Positions 12,881 to 25,370 of a stretch of 64,000 nucleotides of DNA are shown in pieces. This DNA comes from Climacium dendroides (taxonomy: Eukaryota > Streptophyta > Bryopsida > Hypnales > Climaciaceae). Position 1 is the stretch's first letter, and the number at the start of each line of letters is the position of its first letter. The translations under genes were made by a program, and so were the position numbers. The stretch spans positions 7,630,047 through 7,694,046 of the forward strand of contig OX467087.1 of assembly GCA_950106755.1 (NCBI GenBank), in the 5' to 3' direction. A model generated the notes under the pieces. It was not told the origin of the DNA. It was given only the letters and a program-made list of their open reading frames with translations, and made no database searches.

Positions 12881-13964
12881 TCTTTTTGTAAACAGGTAGT
12901 CCAAGTTGATTACGTAAAATCACTTTTCTAATAATCAAAAATTTGAAATTGATTTTTTAGATTTACAAACATGTGAAAAGCTTTAAATCATTTCATTTCA
13001 ATTAATGAATCAAAAGTTATGAGGAGTTTTAGTTTGCGGGTAGTTATGGATTTTCTACTTTGAAATAAATTTTAAAGTCCTTTATTTAATCCAATTTTCA
13101 ATGAAAAAAAGTAAAAACATTAGGTGCAAATTTTTTATTACAACATTACAACCATTAGATTTGACAATTGTCAATTCCATAAATAAATTGTTAACAATTA
13201 ATATTTTGAATCATTCTCTATTTTTTTCTATTTACTATTTTTTTCCTGTATGTTGTATAATTCCAAATGATTTGAAAATTTTCAAGCATATAGCCAATAT
13301 GCCGTGAAGAATTAAACCAAAGAAGCACCACCAACATGGAGATTTTTTCATACCAATGTCACCTTGTGAAGTGCAGTTGCCCGTTTTTTTGCAAGGTCAA
13401 AAAAGGATTTTTGTCACTTCAAGCACTAATATCTTGCAATCCACGGGGTGAAAATTTCTAAAATTTCTTTCAAATGTTTTTAAGTCAGCATACTATAAGA
13501 TCCTATAGTTACACATGTTTAAAATTATTTTTTTCCAAAATTTTGTACTTGTACTAGAAATGGTAGTTTGGGAGAATTTATGATGAAAACGTAGTCAATG
13601 AATTTAAGGGGTTAAATAAAAAATTCCCATAGGAAATGCTTTTGCCTACATATTGGGAAGCCATGACGCTATCTATTCATGGTTAAATGATGATTTATCA
13701 AAAGATGAAATATTCAAACTTATAGAAATTTGGTTCATTATATTTGGACTAGTGATGAGAAAGTTATGGGGACTATTGTTTTTCAAGCAATCAAAATATT
13801 TAAAAAATAATAATCTATAGGATTTGTTTATGAATTCAATTTTCACAAATTCTTCAAAAAAACTTGTTTTCTAGAACAATCTCATCACTAGGATTAGTAT
13901 ATTTCAATTCCATCTTAGAGCAATTAATGATAATTTATTTTTTCCTTCTATCTTGTGCCTACTT
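12881..13964 (-). repeat. Dispersed AT-rich repeat, copy 3 (antisense), target of the retrotransposon
   Basis: In reverse orientation this follows the block order of 7020-7984, including 'tgcaatccacggggtgaaaa', 'gtacttgtactagaaatggt' and 'aaggggttaaat'. The right-hand part (13780-13964, 'tccttctatcttgtgcctac') continues after the retrotransposon at 20998-21170, so the LTR element inserted within a copy of this repeat. Confidence 0.75.
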
Positions 13965-14307
13965 TGTTACAACTTTGTTGTACCAACAAGACTTGGGAAT
14001 GACCAATCTTTCAGAAAAAAGTTCATCCCAGTGGTTATGAAGGTAGTTACGGAATCACTTACCTTAAAGCCCAGTGAGAGGGGTGTTGTCTTTGACTTCA
14101 CATTTTGTCAATATAGAGGAATGCTTCAAATTCTCCTTTTTCTTGTCCATATGTGATTTCTGGGTGGAGTGTGTTCTCTAAGTTGGTTCCATGGTTGTAG
14201 ATAGTGTCGGGTTATGTAGAAAGGTTGCAGGTCAAGAGGTAAGACTCAAGGTGAGGATGCTAGATGCGGCTTTGACAAGAGCAATATTACAGAAAGAAGT
14301 TTTGACA
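13965..14307 (+). repeat. 5' LTR
   Basis: It begins 'tgttacaactttgttgtacc' and ends 'gaagttttgaca'. It aligns over its length with 20644-20992, with scattered substitutions. The visible divergence between the LTRs indicates an old insertion. Confidence 0.9.
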
Positions 14308-15399
14308 TTTTGTGAAGTCCTAATTGTCCACACTCCCAAATGGAGGTTTGAATGAGGTTGAGAATTTCTGCAATTTAATTGCACTGATCAATGGGATTGG
14401 GAGCATTCATTGGAAGGAATTGAACAAAAGTTGCACTCAAAAGATGTGAGAAATTAGGAAGGAAAATATTTGAGAAAATAGATGCCGTGGGTTAGATATT
14501 TTGATTGCAAAAATTTGAGTTTCATTCAAGTTTCAAGGGTAATGGCATCTACATTTATAAAAGAATGGAATTATTTATCTAATTGTGATCATCTGTCACA
14601 AAATGAAGTTTCAGAATTAAAATTAGTACATTTTCCATCAAATTTTATTGTGGTATAAATAATATCATGAAGAATTATCTTGATGATGAAAATTTAAGAT
14701 ATCAAAATGGTGCATCTTTAATTTCTGATAACATAAGAGAATCCAAGCTTTTCCACAAAAATGTATGCAAGGCAACTATGATCAAAGGTGTCAATCCTAC
14801 TTTTGCATATTTCAAGATTACAAAAATAATATAAATGAAGTTCTTGTATATACATGTTTTCTTTCAAAGATTTTTTTAAACAAAAATATTTGAAAGAAAA
14901 TAAAAAAACATCTTCCAATGTTTTTAAAATGCTTTACAATGTATGGAAAATGACCAAGAAGTTGAATATTTGTGTTACACTTATAAGCAATATCACATAG
15001 ATGACTATGACAACATCAACGAAGAATGTATATTTCAAAATTATAATTTGCCAAGTAAGCTTGTGAATAGAATAGCTATTAACAAAAAAAATTATATGCA
15101 CTCATTAAATGAGTCCCATCATACGTTAAGATGTTAGGTTTTATCTATACTCTCTCACCTATCCTAGTCAAGAAGGCAGTGCTTGCACATTTGGAAGTCA
15201 AGACAACTAGGGAATTTTAGTTGCCCGATTTTAGAATTCGACCTTGTCATAAAGCAAGAGGGAGCAACTGCAAATCTAGGATCATCAACTTTAGAGGGGA
15301 TGGAGTTGGAAAGGGCTACCTTTATCTAGTAGCAAATGCAATTGGTGTTCCAAACCACCATTCCACACATCGTACAACAAAGGACGTAATAAGGCGATT

Positions 15400-16275
15400 G
15401 TGCTGCAACTGTCTCCTTTCACAACTATGAGGATGCAAGATCAGGCCCACAGAAGAATAGAAGAATATGCCTACAAGGGTAGGGAATCAAAGGTGGCGGC
15501 GCCAAAGAAGTTCTTCAGAAAGAAAGGCATTGAAGTTTATAAATGGTTTGCCCAACTTTGGCTAGTGTTTCGAGGTAAGCTACAGACTTATCGTTCGGAA
15601 GAAGATAAAATTGTTTACGCACTCTCTTATATGACAGGAGTAGCCCAAAATTGGGCTATGCTAATTTTACAAGTATTGGACGAAGGACGTCATTACGATT
15701 TATTGATCAATTACAATGGTTCCAGAGAAGTAATTATTGCAGTGTTCGATGATATCGATCAAAGGAATAATGCAAAGGACTAGCTAGGGAGGCTCCAATA
15801 GATTGGGGTAGTGGCCATTTATATTTCCATTTTTTAGAATGTTGCGAAGGTGGATTGAAATGAGGTAAGCTTGGTGGCATGTTTTTGGGAAGAACTTAAA
15901 GATGAGATCCTTGATTCGGTGGCTACAGCAAAAGCCCAACCGTGCAAGTTATAAGAATAGATGGCAATGGCCTCTAGAATTGATGAGTAGTTGAGGACAT
16001 GGTATTGGGGTCAATATCCCTCTACTACCATTTCAACTTTAAGGAACTAGGCCAAATGATTCCAAGCAATCCCATCAACTTTAGGACCCATTCCAATAGA
16101 GCTTGATGCAATGGGTGGGACAACAACATTGGCAAAGACAATGATTGAACGATTGGAGTTTCAATGACAAGGGAAGTGTTGGGGGTGTGGTCAACTAGGT
16201 CATATACGAGCAAGATATCCAACCAACCCTTTGAAGTCATTGTCACTTGTAGCCCTACCCAAGGAGGATACCAAA
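15400..16275 (+). pseudogene. Gypsy gag remnant with CCHC-type zinc knuckle
   Basis: The open segment 15400-15783 encodes a capsid-like block ('RKKGIEVYKWFAQLW', 'YRSEEDKIVYALSYMTGVAQ', 'NWA') typical of the retrotransposon gag family of plant gypsy elements, which packages the RNA into particles. After several stops, the same frame at 16168-16227 gives 'QGKCWGCGQLGHIRARYPTN', a nucleocapsid zinc knuckle in which the last Cys of the CCHC pattern is now Tyr. Both the stops and the lost zinc ligand show that it is dead. Weak coding similarity may extend upstream to 15221. Confidence 0.82.
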
Positions 16276-16289
16276 GCCAAGGAATCGAA

Positions 16290-19120
16290 TAAATGATGGG
16301 CTCAGGATTGAAGGTATCTATTTGGTACTTGGGTGTGCCTCAGATTGCAGTTGCTACAATTTCAAAAGGTGAGTTGGAAGAATTTCCTCCATGGCTGGAG
16401 TCAAGGATTCTTGACATACAATTTTTGTCTCTTGAAGTGCCCAAATTACCGCATCTTCCAACTCCACTATATATGTGTGCCACAATTGACCCAAGGATAC
16501 ATTTAACGTTGGACTTGGGGATTAATTCACGGGTAGCTGCTGCCATGGTGGACTTTAGAGTGACTAGAGTGTTTATGCATCTAGTGTTTGCTTAAGATTG
16601 TCAAGCAAAGATAAAGGCTAAGGTGGTTCCACGGGAGGTGACGGTCATTGATGGCAAGGTGATAAACTCAGGACTTATAACTCATGAGGCTATAGAGGAG
16701 TTGATTGTGAAAAGCCATTGAGAAATTCTAGTAGCAAACATCACAAATACTAGGTGGTGTTCCTGTATTCTAGGGACACTATGGCTGGTACACTATAATC
16801 CAACTATTTGGTGGTTTAAAAGAGAGGTGGTGTTTAATTCCCCTTGTTGTCACCAAACTTGCTTGTAATCCTCTAAAGACGAGTAGGAGGTCATTGGCTA
16901 CAAGAAAGGAGGGGACTCCAACCATCTAGGGATACCAAGGAATATTAAGGTGGTGGCCCAATTATCAGTAAAGGGATCGTTCCATGACCTAATGAATGGC
17001 TCTAAAAAGGTTTTAAAAACCTCCCACCACATGGGGTTGGTAGTACTAAGGCATGCTATGGTATCAACAATAGCATTTTGTCTGTCAACTAAGGGGGCTG
17101 AAGTGTATGCGTTAGAAATATCGGAATTGTCTACTACGAAAGAAACCAGGGAAGCCACCAAAGAGTCAATTCCAATTGAATATCAAAATTTGTAGGGAGC
17201 TTTCAGTGAAGAAGCATCCAATGAGTTATCAGATTGTGGAGCGTCGAATATGAAAATCAAGTTCAAGGAGGGGCAAGAGCTGCACAATATAAGCTTGTGA
17301 ACAATGTCTCTAGTGGAATTAGAGGAACTTCAATGATATTTGGAAGAAAATTTGGAAAAGGACTAGATTCAAAAATCCAAATCTTCTATCTTAACTCCCA
17401 TTATATTTGCAAGGAAGAAAGATGTGTTTATTTGCGTTTGTATAGACAACCAAAATTTAAACCGTGTCATAGTGAAAAATCAATATTCATTGCTGTTAAT
17501 TCCCAAGTTCACTAATTGCTTGGTTGGAGCTAAAGTATTTACCAAGTTGGACGTGAGGCAAGAATATCACCAAGTGAGAATGGCCACGGGTCAAGAGTTT
17601 AAAATAGCCTTTAAGACATGTTATGGCTTGTTTGAGTATTTGGTAATGCCATTTGGCCTAACAAATGCTCTAGCCCAATTTTAGAGCAATGCAAATTATT
17701 TTCAGTGACCTTTTGGATATATTAGTGGTGATTTATCTTGATGACATCCTCATCTTTTCTAAAACCTTAAAAGAACATCGACCAATAGTACGAGAAGTTC
17801 TTCGACAACTGCAACAACTTGGCTTGTATGCTAAAGCATCAAAGTACTAGTTTTACTACACCTCTATGGATTTTCTAGGACTCATTGTTTTGGGAAAAGG
17901 ACTAGAAATGTGCTAGGATAAAGTCCAAGAAATTTAAAAATGGACCACCCTAAAGACAGTTAAAGAAATCCAATCATTTTTTAGCTTTGTAAATTTTTAC
18001 CAGAGGTTTATTGATGATTATTCAAAAATTGCAATTCTGCTCACACATTGATACAAAAAAACCCATTGGAATGGACCAATTCTGTACAAGAAACATTTGA
18101 ATAACTTTGATCTTGGTTCATGCAAGCTCTGGTATTGCTACATCCTAACTTTGAGCGGCCTTTCATTGTTGAAACTAATGCTTCTGACATTGCGACAAGA
18201 GGCATTCTCTCCCAACATGGGGACGATGGACACCTGCACCCATGTGCTTACCACAGCTCCAAGATGTTGCAAACAAAACAAAATAACGGTATTTATGACA
18301 AAGAATTATTGAGCATTGTCTTAGCTTTCCAAGATTGGTATGTTTATCTCGAAGGATCACCACACCAAATCTAGGTAATTTTGGACACGGGGAGGACACT
18401 GTCCACGTTTTAGCAACCCACGTGTAGTGGAAAAAGTAATACATGTAATACATCTTAAAATTTAATTTAATTTAATTTAATTTTTTTAAATTATGGATAG
18501 ATTTTACTACTTTGAATTATTGGTATTTTATGCTAATAGTAATTAGTTATAAATATTTTAAGAAAAAAGATACACCATAAATCTGAAAATAACTTTCACA
18601 CCTCTATATTATATAAGAAAAAAAAATTGAAAAATGAAAAAGAAATTCTATAGAATAATTTTCTATTGAAAGTTTATTTTGGTTGAATATTGATGCAATA
18701 ATCATCTTTATGTGAGCTCTATAAATATTTTAGTTGGAGAACATGCCATTTTAGTTCATTTTTCAACCTTTTCTAGACAATATATCTTATGTTATTTGGA
18801 ATTGAAATTTTTGTCAATAGATACCTTTAGTCATTGTTAAACAAAGCTCAGAATTTTAGGATGAAATTATAGTTTATTCAAAAGTAAAAGGGGTCAAAAA
18901 ATCACTCCTCCACACGTGGGTACCTCAAATGTAGTGAGAGTGTCCTCCTTGTGATTTTGGATCATAAAAGCCTTGAGCAATTTTTGACTACAAAATAGCT
19001 AAATCGTAGGCAAGCCCGATGGTTGGAGCTACTCTCAGCATTTGATTTAATTATCCAACATCATTATAGTTTGTTGAATGGACAAGCAGACATGCTCTTC
19101 CAACATACTGATATAGGAAA
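16290..19120 (+). pseudogene. Gypsy pol remnant: protease, reverse transcriptase, RNase H
   Basis: Protease is suggested by 'AAMVDFRVTRVFMH' at about 16530-16580, where the active-site D-S/T-G triad reads DFR. Reverse transcriptase is clear: 'IDNQNLNRVIVKNQYSLLLI', 'FTKLDVRQEYHQVRMA' and 'YGLFEYLVMPFGLTNA' at 17430-17680, then the catalytic 'YLDDILIFS' at 17734, and 'MDFLGLIV' at about 17870. RNase H follows with 'FIVETNASDIA' (Asp of the TDAS motif changed to Asn) and 'IYDKELLSIVLAF'. The reading frame breaks at 18386-18953, where a separate element is inserted, and resumes with 'ILDHKSLEQFLTTK' and 'LLNGQADML'. Frames change several times, including between the RT core and YLDD, and stops are frequent. 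Confidence 0.9.
18386..18953 (-). mobile_element. 568-bp TIR element inserted in the RNase H region, TSD ATTTTGGA
   Basis: An exact 8-bp duplication, ATTTTGGA, flanks it (18378-18385 and 18954-18961). The ends are 'cacggggaggacac' and the complement of 'gtgtcctccttgtg'. Removing the insert and one duplication rejoins the retrotransposon frame at the 'VILDH' position, so the limits are precise. The interior matches 62349-62938 on the same strand and 59765-60356 in reverse, for example 'aataactttcacacc' and 'ctatattatataagaaaaaa'. It is non-coding. The 8-bp duplication and CA-starting ends fit a non-autonomous hAT-type element, though this class is inferred. Confidence 0.92.
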
Positions 19121-19349
19121 CAATAGTGAAAGCATTTCAAAACCTTTATTAAGATTGGCAATGTTAAAAACATGTGAACCAATCTATAATGATGCAAAGA
19201 TTATGCAACATAACAAGTTGACCACCAATGAGGATACAACCCTTGAGCCTATACATGCATATTTTATGAATGGCCTTCGTATAGCCCAACAAACATTCAT
19301 CAATAGCTGTAGGCCTATAGTCTTTAAGATGACATTCTCTACTTTGAAG

Positions 19350-20553
19350 ACATGATGGTGGTACCAGATGACAACGAATTGCGACAACAAATATTGCGAT
19401 CGAAACACGACGCTCTAGTTGCGGGGCATCTCGAGGGGGCAAAGAACTTTGCTACAATATGTTCACTGCTATGTGGATAGCTGCAATTTATGCCAACACT
19501 CCAAACCCACATGTCATAAGCCAATATGGCCTATTACAACCAATCCCAATAGCTGACACACCATGGAAGAAAGTAACAATCAATTTTATTGTAACAATGG
19601 AGGCTTTGATGCAATTATGGTGGTTGTCGACAAGAACACAAAGTTAGTGCACTTCATTTTGACAAATGAGACAATTGATTCTAATGGAATTGCCACACTA
19701 TATCTCCACCATGTTTATAAACATCACGGGACCCCGACAAGATGATTTTCAATTGAGGTTTGGTGTTTGTTTCAAAATTTATGCGACGTTTATGAGTTGC
19801 TTCGTATTCAACTCACCCCTACAATAGCCTTTCATCTACAATTAGATAGTCAAACAAAGTGAATTAACTAATTTCTCGAGCAAATTCTACAAATGTTTAC
19901 TACCAAGCAACAAGACAACTAGTCAAATCTTTTTTCCATCGATAAATTTGCTTACAATAATTCCCTTCACTCAGCCACAAGGTTCTCACCATTCTATGCT
20001 ACTTATGGCTATCACTAGACCATATCCTTCACAAATCCTACTATGTCGACAGTTCCAACAGCTTAGGACAAAGTGCGTCACTTATAGTAGGTACATGAAG
20101 AAATAAAAACTATAATCAAGATTGCAAGGGATCAAGCTAAATGCAATTACAACCAATATGTTCAGCAGCAATCCATCTTCACAATTGGAGAAAATGTATT
20201 ACTTCAACATGAACATATTGCATCGACAACTCCATCTAAAAAATTGGCTTCAAAATTCTTAGGTCATTTTTCTATTATAGCTAAAATATCAAACTTGGTA
20301 TATCAATTAAAGCTACTCCAATCACTCCACATTCATGACGTCTTCCATGTATTCATCCTTGAGCAATATCAACAAGACACTATTCGAGGTTGCAAACACA
20401 AACCACAGCCACCAATTATAATCCTAGAGGGAGATATCAAATGGGAGGTCTATAAAATATTAGATTCCCAATTAAGTGGTCACAATAAAAGACTCCAATA
20501 TCTTGTACCATGGAAACAAGGTGGACCAAGACTCTTGGGAACCGGCAAGTAAT
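19350..20553 (+). pseudogene. Gypsy integrase with C-terminal chromodomain, broken
   Basis: Coding pieces in changing frames give a zinc-binding N-terminal block ('LRQQILRSKHDALVAGHLEG', 19374-19433), the start of the catalytic core (a 'PWKKVTINFIVTM' block, then 'FDAIMVVVDKNTKLVHFI') and, after many stops, the C-terminal 'FLGHFSIIAKISNLVYQLKL', 'IHDVFHVFILEQYQQDTI' and 'EVYKILDSQL' followed by 'LQYLVPWK'. The last is a chromodomain-type tail, the signature of chromoviruses, which directs integration to marked chromatin. The core has too many stops to identify all three catalytic acids. The frame ends about 90 bp before the 3' LTR. Confidence 0.85.
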
Positions 20554-20643
20554 TTAAAGAATGCTTTGGACGTGGTTAAGGAGTTTCACCATCTTCATCC
20601 CCAGACATCGGAACCAACTACTAGAACATGAAAGGGGGAGTAA

Positions 20644-20992
20644 TGTTACGACTTTGTTGTACCAACAGGACTTGAGAATGACCAATCTTCTGGAATCAAA
20701 GGAGTTCATCCAAGTAGTTATGATGGTAGTTATAAAGTCACTTACATTAAAGCCTAGTGAAAGGGATGTTGTCTCTGACTTCACATTTTGTCAATATAGA
20801 GGAATGCTTTGAATTCTCCTTTTTTCTTGTCTATGTGTGATTCCCAGGTGGAGTGCGTCCTCTAAATCAATTCCATAGTTGCAAATAGTGTCAGGTGATG
20901 TGGGAGGGTTGCATGTCAAGAGGTGGGACTCAAGGTGAGGATGCTAGATGGGGAGTCAATAGGAGCAACATTATAGAAGATAGGTTCTAACA
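20644..20992 (+). repeat. 3' LTR
   Basis: It begins 'tgttacgactttgttgtacc' and ends 'aggttctaaca'. It is preceded by the purine tract 'gaaagggggagtaa'. It is paired with 13965-14307, and the distal flank TACCT is the target duplication partner of TACTT. Confidence 0.9.
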
Positions 20993-20997
20993 TACCT

Positions 20998-21360
20998 CTA
21001 TTTAAATTTTTTTTAAAGAATGAAAATTAAGTTCTTTTTTAGATTTTTAAAATATTCAACTCAATTCTTTAGCATAAAATATTAGAAAATCAAAATTTGT
21101 AGTGCAAAAAAGTTTAAATTAAGAAGATTCAAAGTCTTATATTCTAGTTATTCAAGGTACAAAAAAATATGCCTTTTTTTTCCCTTTTAACCACAAATAT
21201 CGTGCATCTATGTAGTCAAAGTTTCTAAAATTTCTTCCATGCATTCTTATATTGGTCTTGTGCAAGATCCTATAGTTAGATATGAAAGGAAAAAAAAAAT
21301 CTCTTTGCAATAGAAATCCCAATTTTGAGTGTTTTTTATTTTAAAAAAAGGCTGCGTAAC
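20998..21360 (-). repeat. Dispersed repeat, continuation interrupted by the retrotransposon
   Basis: The complement of this stretch matches 10110-10330 ('gcactacaaa', 'cattctttaaaaaa') and continues the module cut at 13964. 21190-21330 carries the short core 'gtttctaaaatttcttccat' and the purine/pyrimidine-rich element seen at 9660, 13440, 30490, 33740 and 55980. Confidence 0.65.
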
Positions 21361-22252
21361 TTTAGGGATTAACTGGTGAAAACATTCCCACAAAACTTCA
21401 GGACCTCCTACCACACGCAATATACTATTTTATCTCAATTGTCTGAATTTAATCTCTATGTAAACAGAACAGGAGAGCAAAATACTGAACCCAACTGAAG
21501 GAGACTGATGCTAGGTCTGCCACCAACTCAAACTCAGAGCCTCAAATTCAAACTGCTTAAGCTTGCATCGAGAAGAGCATGGCATGCGGGCCATTTGAAA
21601 GTATGCAATTTGAATCGAGACCAGTGGAGTCTGAATTTAGAAAATTCACATGATGGTATGATGGTACGAAACCACCTGGCTCATCAATCAATAAAATAAG
21701 CCTGACTTCTAATAATTCATGATTTCACTGTACAATTCATGCATAAGTTAAGCTTAATTCTACATGCAAGAACATTGAGAAACGAGCTTATTCAACTCCA
21801 CACCAATTCATTCCCAAATTCCAAGTTTCAGACTTTCCAGACTTGGTAGTTGGTACACTTTGGTCAAGTGTTCAACTGGACAAAAGCTGCTGAGGCTCAC
21901 TGCCAGCAAAAATAACCTCGTTGACTCTCTATCAGTTCAGGCACCTCGGGAAAATACTAAAACGTGTTATTTATCACCTGCGATACATTTGGAGACTCTA
22001 TTATATATATATAAGTGCAAGGTGAAGGTACCCATAACTGATCAAACAAGCAATTCTGGACATGGTCTGGAGTGTTGCAAGGGAAAGCAAATATTTTCAG
22101 AGGTGCATTGATAAAAATGACTAGGATTGCAAAAAAATTGGTAATTTTATCACTTGAACTGAAATTACTATGAATTTTGGGAGGCAAAAAGTGATACTGA
22201 CCCATAGACAATTACTAGATGCTTCTAATTATGATCTTAGCCAAACTACTTT
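21361..22252. other. Low-repeat, moderately AT-rich DNA, no gene recognised
   Basis: This has a more even base composition than the neighbouring repeats, with short open frames at 21508-21699 and 21860-22111 (+) that match nothing I know. It could be low-copy DNA or an unidentified old element. Confidence 0.35.
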
Positions 22253-22416
22253 CTTGCTCACTACTTCCTATTTTCTTGCTCACTACTTCCTGCTTCCTTG
22301 CTCACTACTTCCTACTTTCTTGCTCACTACTTCCTACTTTCTTGCTCACTACTTCCTGCTTCCTTGCTCACTACTTCCTACTTTCTTGCTCACTACTTCC
22401 TGCTTTCTTGCTCATC
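22253..22416 (+). repeat. 22-bp minisatellite, about 7.5 copies
   Basis: The unit 'cttgctcactacttcctact' plus 'tt' repeats with period 22 at 22253, 22275, 22297, 22319, 22341, 22363, 22385 and 22407, with a few alternating variants ('ctatttt', 'ctgcttc', 'ctacttt'). Because 22 is not a multiple of 3 and the unit lacks stops, two plus-strand frames are open across it and give Leu/Phe/Ser-rich repeats. I regard these frames as by-products. Confidence 0.93.
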
Positions 22417-22609
22417 ACTTTGGGACATGTCTCATGACCTTATTAGTTGAAATGATTTCCAAGGTTTAGTTGGAAATTGAACCCAACTTTAATGGGAAAT
22501 AGAGCACCTTATAGATTGCTCATGGGTACTTGATCGGAAATGGATACCTCTACCTTATTTGGAATAATAGATCTAAGTAGCTCAAAGATGTTGAGAAATA
22601 TGAAAATGA

Positions 22610-23560
22610 CCACTAATTAACCCCTAAAGTTCTAAATTGCATTTTTTGACAATAGCTATAAATTGCATTTAGGTAGCTCATTGTGAATTGATTGTATTTG
22701 TTTTTCTTTAAAAAATTTATATAATATGTGCTCAAGGGATAGCTTTCAAACCCAACAATTTTCATAACTTTTGACTACATGGTTCAAAAGTTATTGTATA
22801 ATATGTTGTTTTCAATGAATGTGGGCAGTCTAGATAGCAAAAAAAACTTATTTAAAAATCACTTTTTTAAAAATAAAAATTTGAAATTGGTTCTTTAGAT
22901 TTATATACACATTGAAATCTTTGAATCATTCCATTTTGTTTAATGAGATGAAGTTATAGGAGTTTTTAGTTTGTAGGTAGTTTGCATGTAGTTATGGAAA
23001 TTCTACTCTAAGATAAACTATGAAGTCCTTTATTTAACTCAATTTTTAATATTTTTAGAAAATAAAAGAATTAGGTGTAGATTGTTTATTACAACATTAC
23101 AATATTGTTTATTATAACATTACAACCATTGGAATTGGCGTTTTTCAATTCCATAAATAAATTATTAACAATTTAGTATTTTGAATCATTCTCTACATAT
23201 TTCTACTTACTCTTTTTTTCCTATATATTATACAATTTCAAATGATCTAAAAAATTTCAAACATGTAGCCAACTTGCCATGAAGAATGAATCTAAAGAAG
23301 CACCACCATTTTGGACATTTTTACATACAAATAGGACCTTGTGAAGTATAGTTGCCCCTTTTTTGTAGGGGCAAAAAAAGATTTTTACCACTTCAAATGC
23401 TAATATCTTGCAATCTACACGGTGTAAATTTTTGAAAAATTCACGTTTTCTCATAGTACTACAAGATTCTATGGTTACATGTGCCCCAAAATGATTTTTT
23501 TTCTAAAATTTGGTACTTGTACTAGAAATGGTAGTTTTGGAACGTTTTAGTGGAAACATA
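22610..23560 (-). repeat. Dispersed AT-rich repeat, copy 4 (antisense)
   Basis: Read in reverse, the order of blocks is that of 7020-7984, from 'gtacttgtactagaaatggt' (23514) through 'tgcaatctacacggtg' (23410), 'cattggaattggc' (23120) and 'cccaacaattttcataactt' (22754) to 'ttaacccctaaagttc' (22619). A short local duplication, 'attacaacattacaa' / 'attataacattacaa', sits at 23088-23128. Confidence 0.8.
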
Positions 23561-24960
23561 CCATTCTATAGGAACCCAAAAAATATAAATATAAGTGGAT
23601 TATTGTACATTGGGTTAGATTCATTAAACCCCATACAAAATCATTTTTTTTGGATTGAACATCCTTTCATTATCAAATTTAGAATTTTTGGAATTTCATT
23701 TCATAAGATTTGAAATATTTCATGACCTTTAGCAAGATCTTCACAACTGTACTACAATATTGAGGACTTTACTAAATCTTTCATAACCTTCAACAGTACA
23801 GCCCTTCCAACTTAGTAAATCAATATAAGGATTGATTAAGTTTCACCCCTTTCAATAAACATAGTCTCTCTTCAAGGGGAAAAAGGACTAAGCTTAGCAA
23901 ACTTCTGTATTCCATGGATCTTTTACATTTATAAAGCAATCTCTTTGGTATGTATATTATTTTTTATTTTTTATTTTTTATTAGATATTTTTAGGAAAAA
24001 AATATTTTTATTAATATTTTTTACACTATTCGATTATACCATGTTATAATTTCTGAATTTTTCATTACACGCTATGTTTAATTACATCTTAAATTGTTTT
24101 TTTAATGAATTTGACCTGAGTGTAGACCCAAGTGTAGGGTAGATCCCAGTCCAAGATGAAGGAGGATAGTTGCTCTGAATGGTGCAAGACTTGCTCTGAA
24201 TTAAAAAATAATAATCTGCCTAAGAGAAGGAAAACACTCCATGAATTCCAACTAAAGTGTAACTTACACAGTGGCAGCAGCTCAAAGGCTTCTCGAAAAG
24301 GTCCCCCCACTTGAAATTTTGCAGGAGGGACTGGAAAGCACAAGTTCAGAGCTGACTGAAAATGAGTGAGCTTCGAGAAGCAGAGTGGACTCCCATCAGA
24401 TTGTCTGCGAAGAGGGCCAGAATGGATGGAGCCTTTTTTTTTAATGTAAGAGAAAACAATGATAGAAAAAAAAATCCAACACTGTCATGTGTTCCTCATG
24501 GTACACAATATTGAATAAGAACGGTGTGACCATATGAGGCTCTGTCCCCTCTAACAAGCTTTAACTATGTGCAATGTGAATGTGCAATGTGAATGCAGTT
24601 GTAGATAGGATTTGGAAACTCAGATTCAAAAACAAGATAGTTGCTATCAAAGTCTTTGTCCAAGGACAAACCCAACAAATGAAGAAATGGCATTATATCC
24701 CAATTCCTACTTCTAAATTGTAGGAATTTCAAGTTAGTTGAGGTCTTCGTAGGGTCCATTTCTACCTAGTGTTTGCAAATTTCAAAACAAGACCTTTGCA
24801 TAAGAAGGAAGTAATCTTTTTTATAATGTTGTATTACAAATATGTACATTACATAGAAATATATACATATTTATATGTTATTTTGTTGAATTTTGATTAT
24901 AATAATATAGAGAAAAAAATGACAAAACTTTAAGTAGCTTTAAGGTGACGTCTTTTTGGT
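23561..24960. other. Unassigned DNA
   Basis: 23700-24080 is AT-rich with a 'ttttttattttttatttttt' run near 23960. 24090-24770 is less AT-rich and contains short open frames on the minus strand (24089-24343, 24565-24759) with no family resemblance. No repeat termini were recognised. Confidence 0.4.
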
Positions 24961-25370
24961 GATGCACACATACCATCTATTAGCCCCTAGAGGTTTTTAA
25001 CTATGTTTTCACCAAAAACACTCTAAAACCATTTCTAGTACAAGTACCAAAATTTAGAATTTTTTTTTTTGGGGGGGGGACAAATGTAATTGTAAGATCT
25101 TGTAGTATCCTAGTTTCAGAAAATGTAGAAAAAATTTCAAAAATTTTCACCATGTAGATTGCAAGATATTAGTGTTTAGAGAAAGAATTGTTCTTTTGAC
25201 CTTGTAAAAAAATTGGACAATAGCACTTCACAAGGTCAAATCATTTTTAAAAAATGTCCAAAATGGTTGCAATTTTTTGGATTCATTGTTCAAGGCAAGT
25301 TGGCTACATGCTTGAAAAATATTGGATCATTTGGGACTATATAACATATACGGAAAAAAATAGTAAGTAG

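Larger units (their letters stand above)
13965..20992 (+). mobile_element. Ty3/gypsy chromodomain LTR retrotransposon, full-length but decayed
   Basis: Two similar LTRs (13965-14307 and 20644-20992) begin TGTTAC and end in CA. The flanking 5 bp are TACTT (13960-13964) and TACCT (20993-20997), a target duplication with one mismatch. Between them lie gag, protease, reverse transcriptase, RNase H, integrase and a C-terminal chromodomain, in the Ty3/gypsy order. A purine run 'aaagggggagtaa' directly precedes the 3' LTR as a polypurine tract. No obvious tRNA primer site follows the 5' LTR, and 14540-15140 is AT-rich and looks foreign or badly decayed. Many stops and frame changes make it inactive, and a 568-bp element interrupts it at 18386-18953. 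Confidence 0.92.

Noticed and set aside
22170..22469. 99- and 72-codon Leu/Phe/Ser-rich open frames resembling a membrane protein
   Set aside because: They are created by the stop-free 22-bp minisatellite, which is open in two frames.
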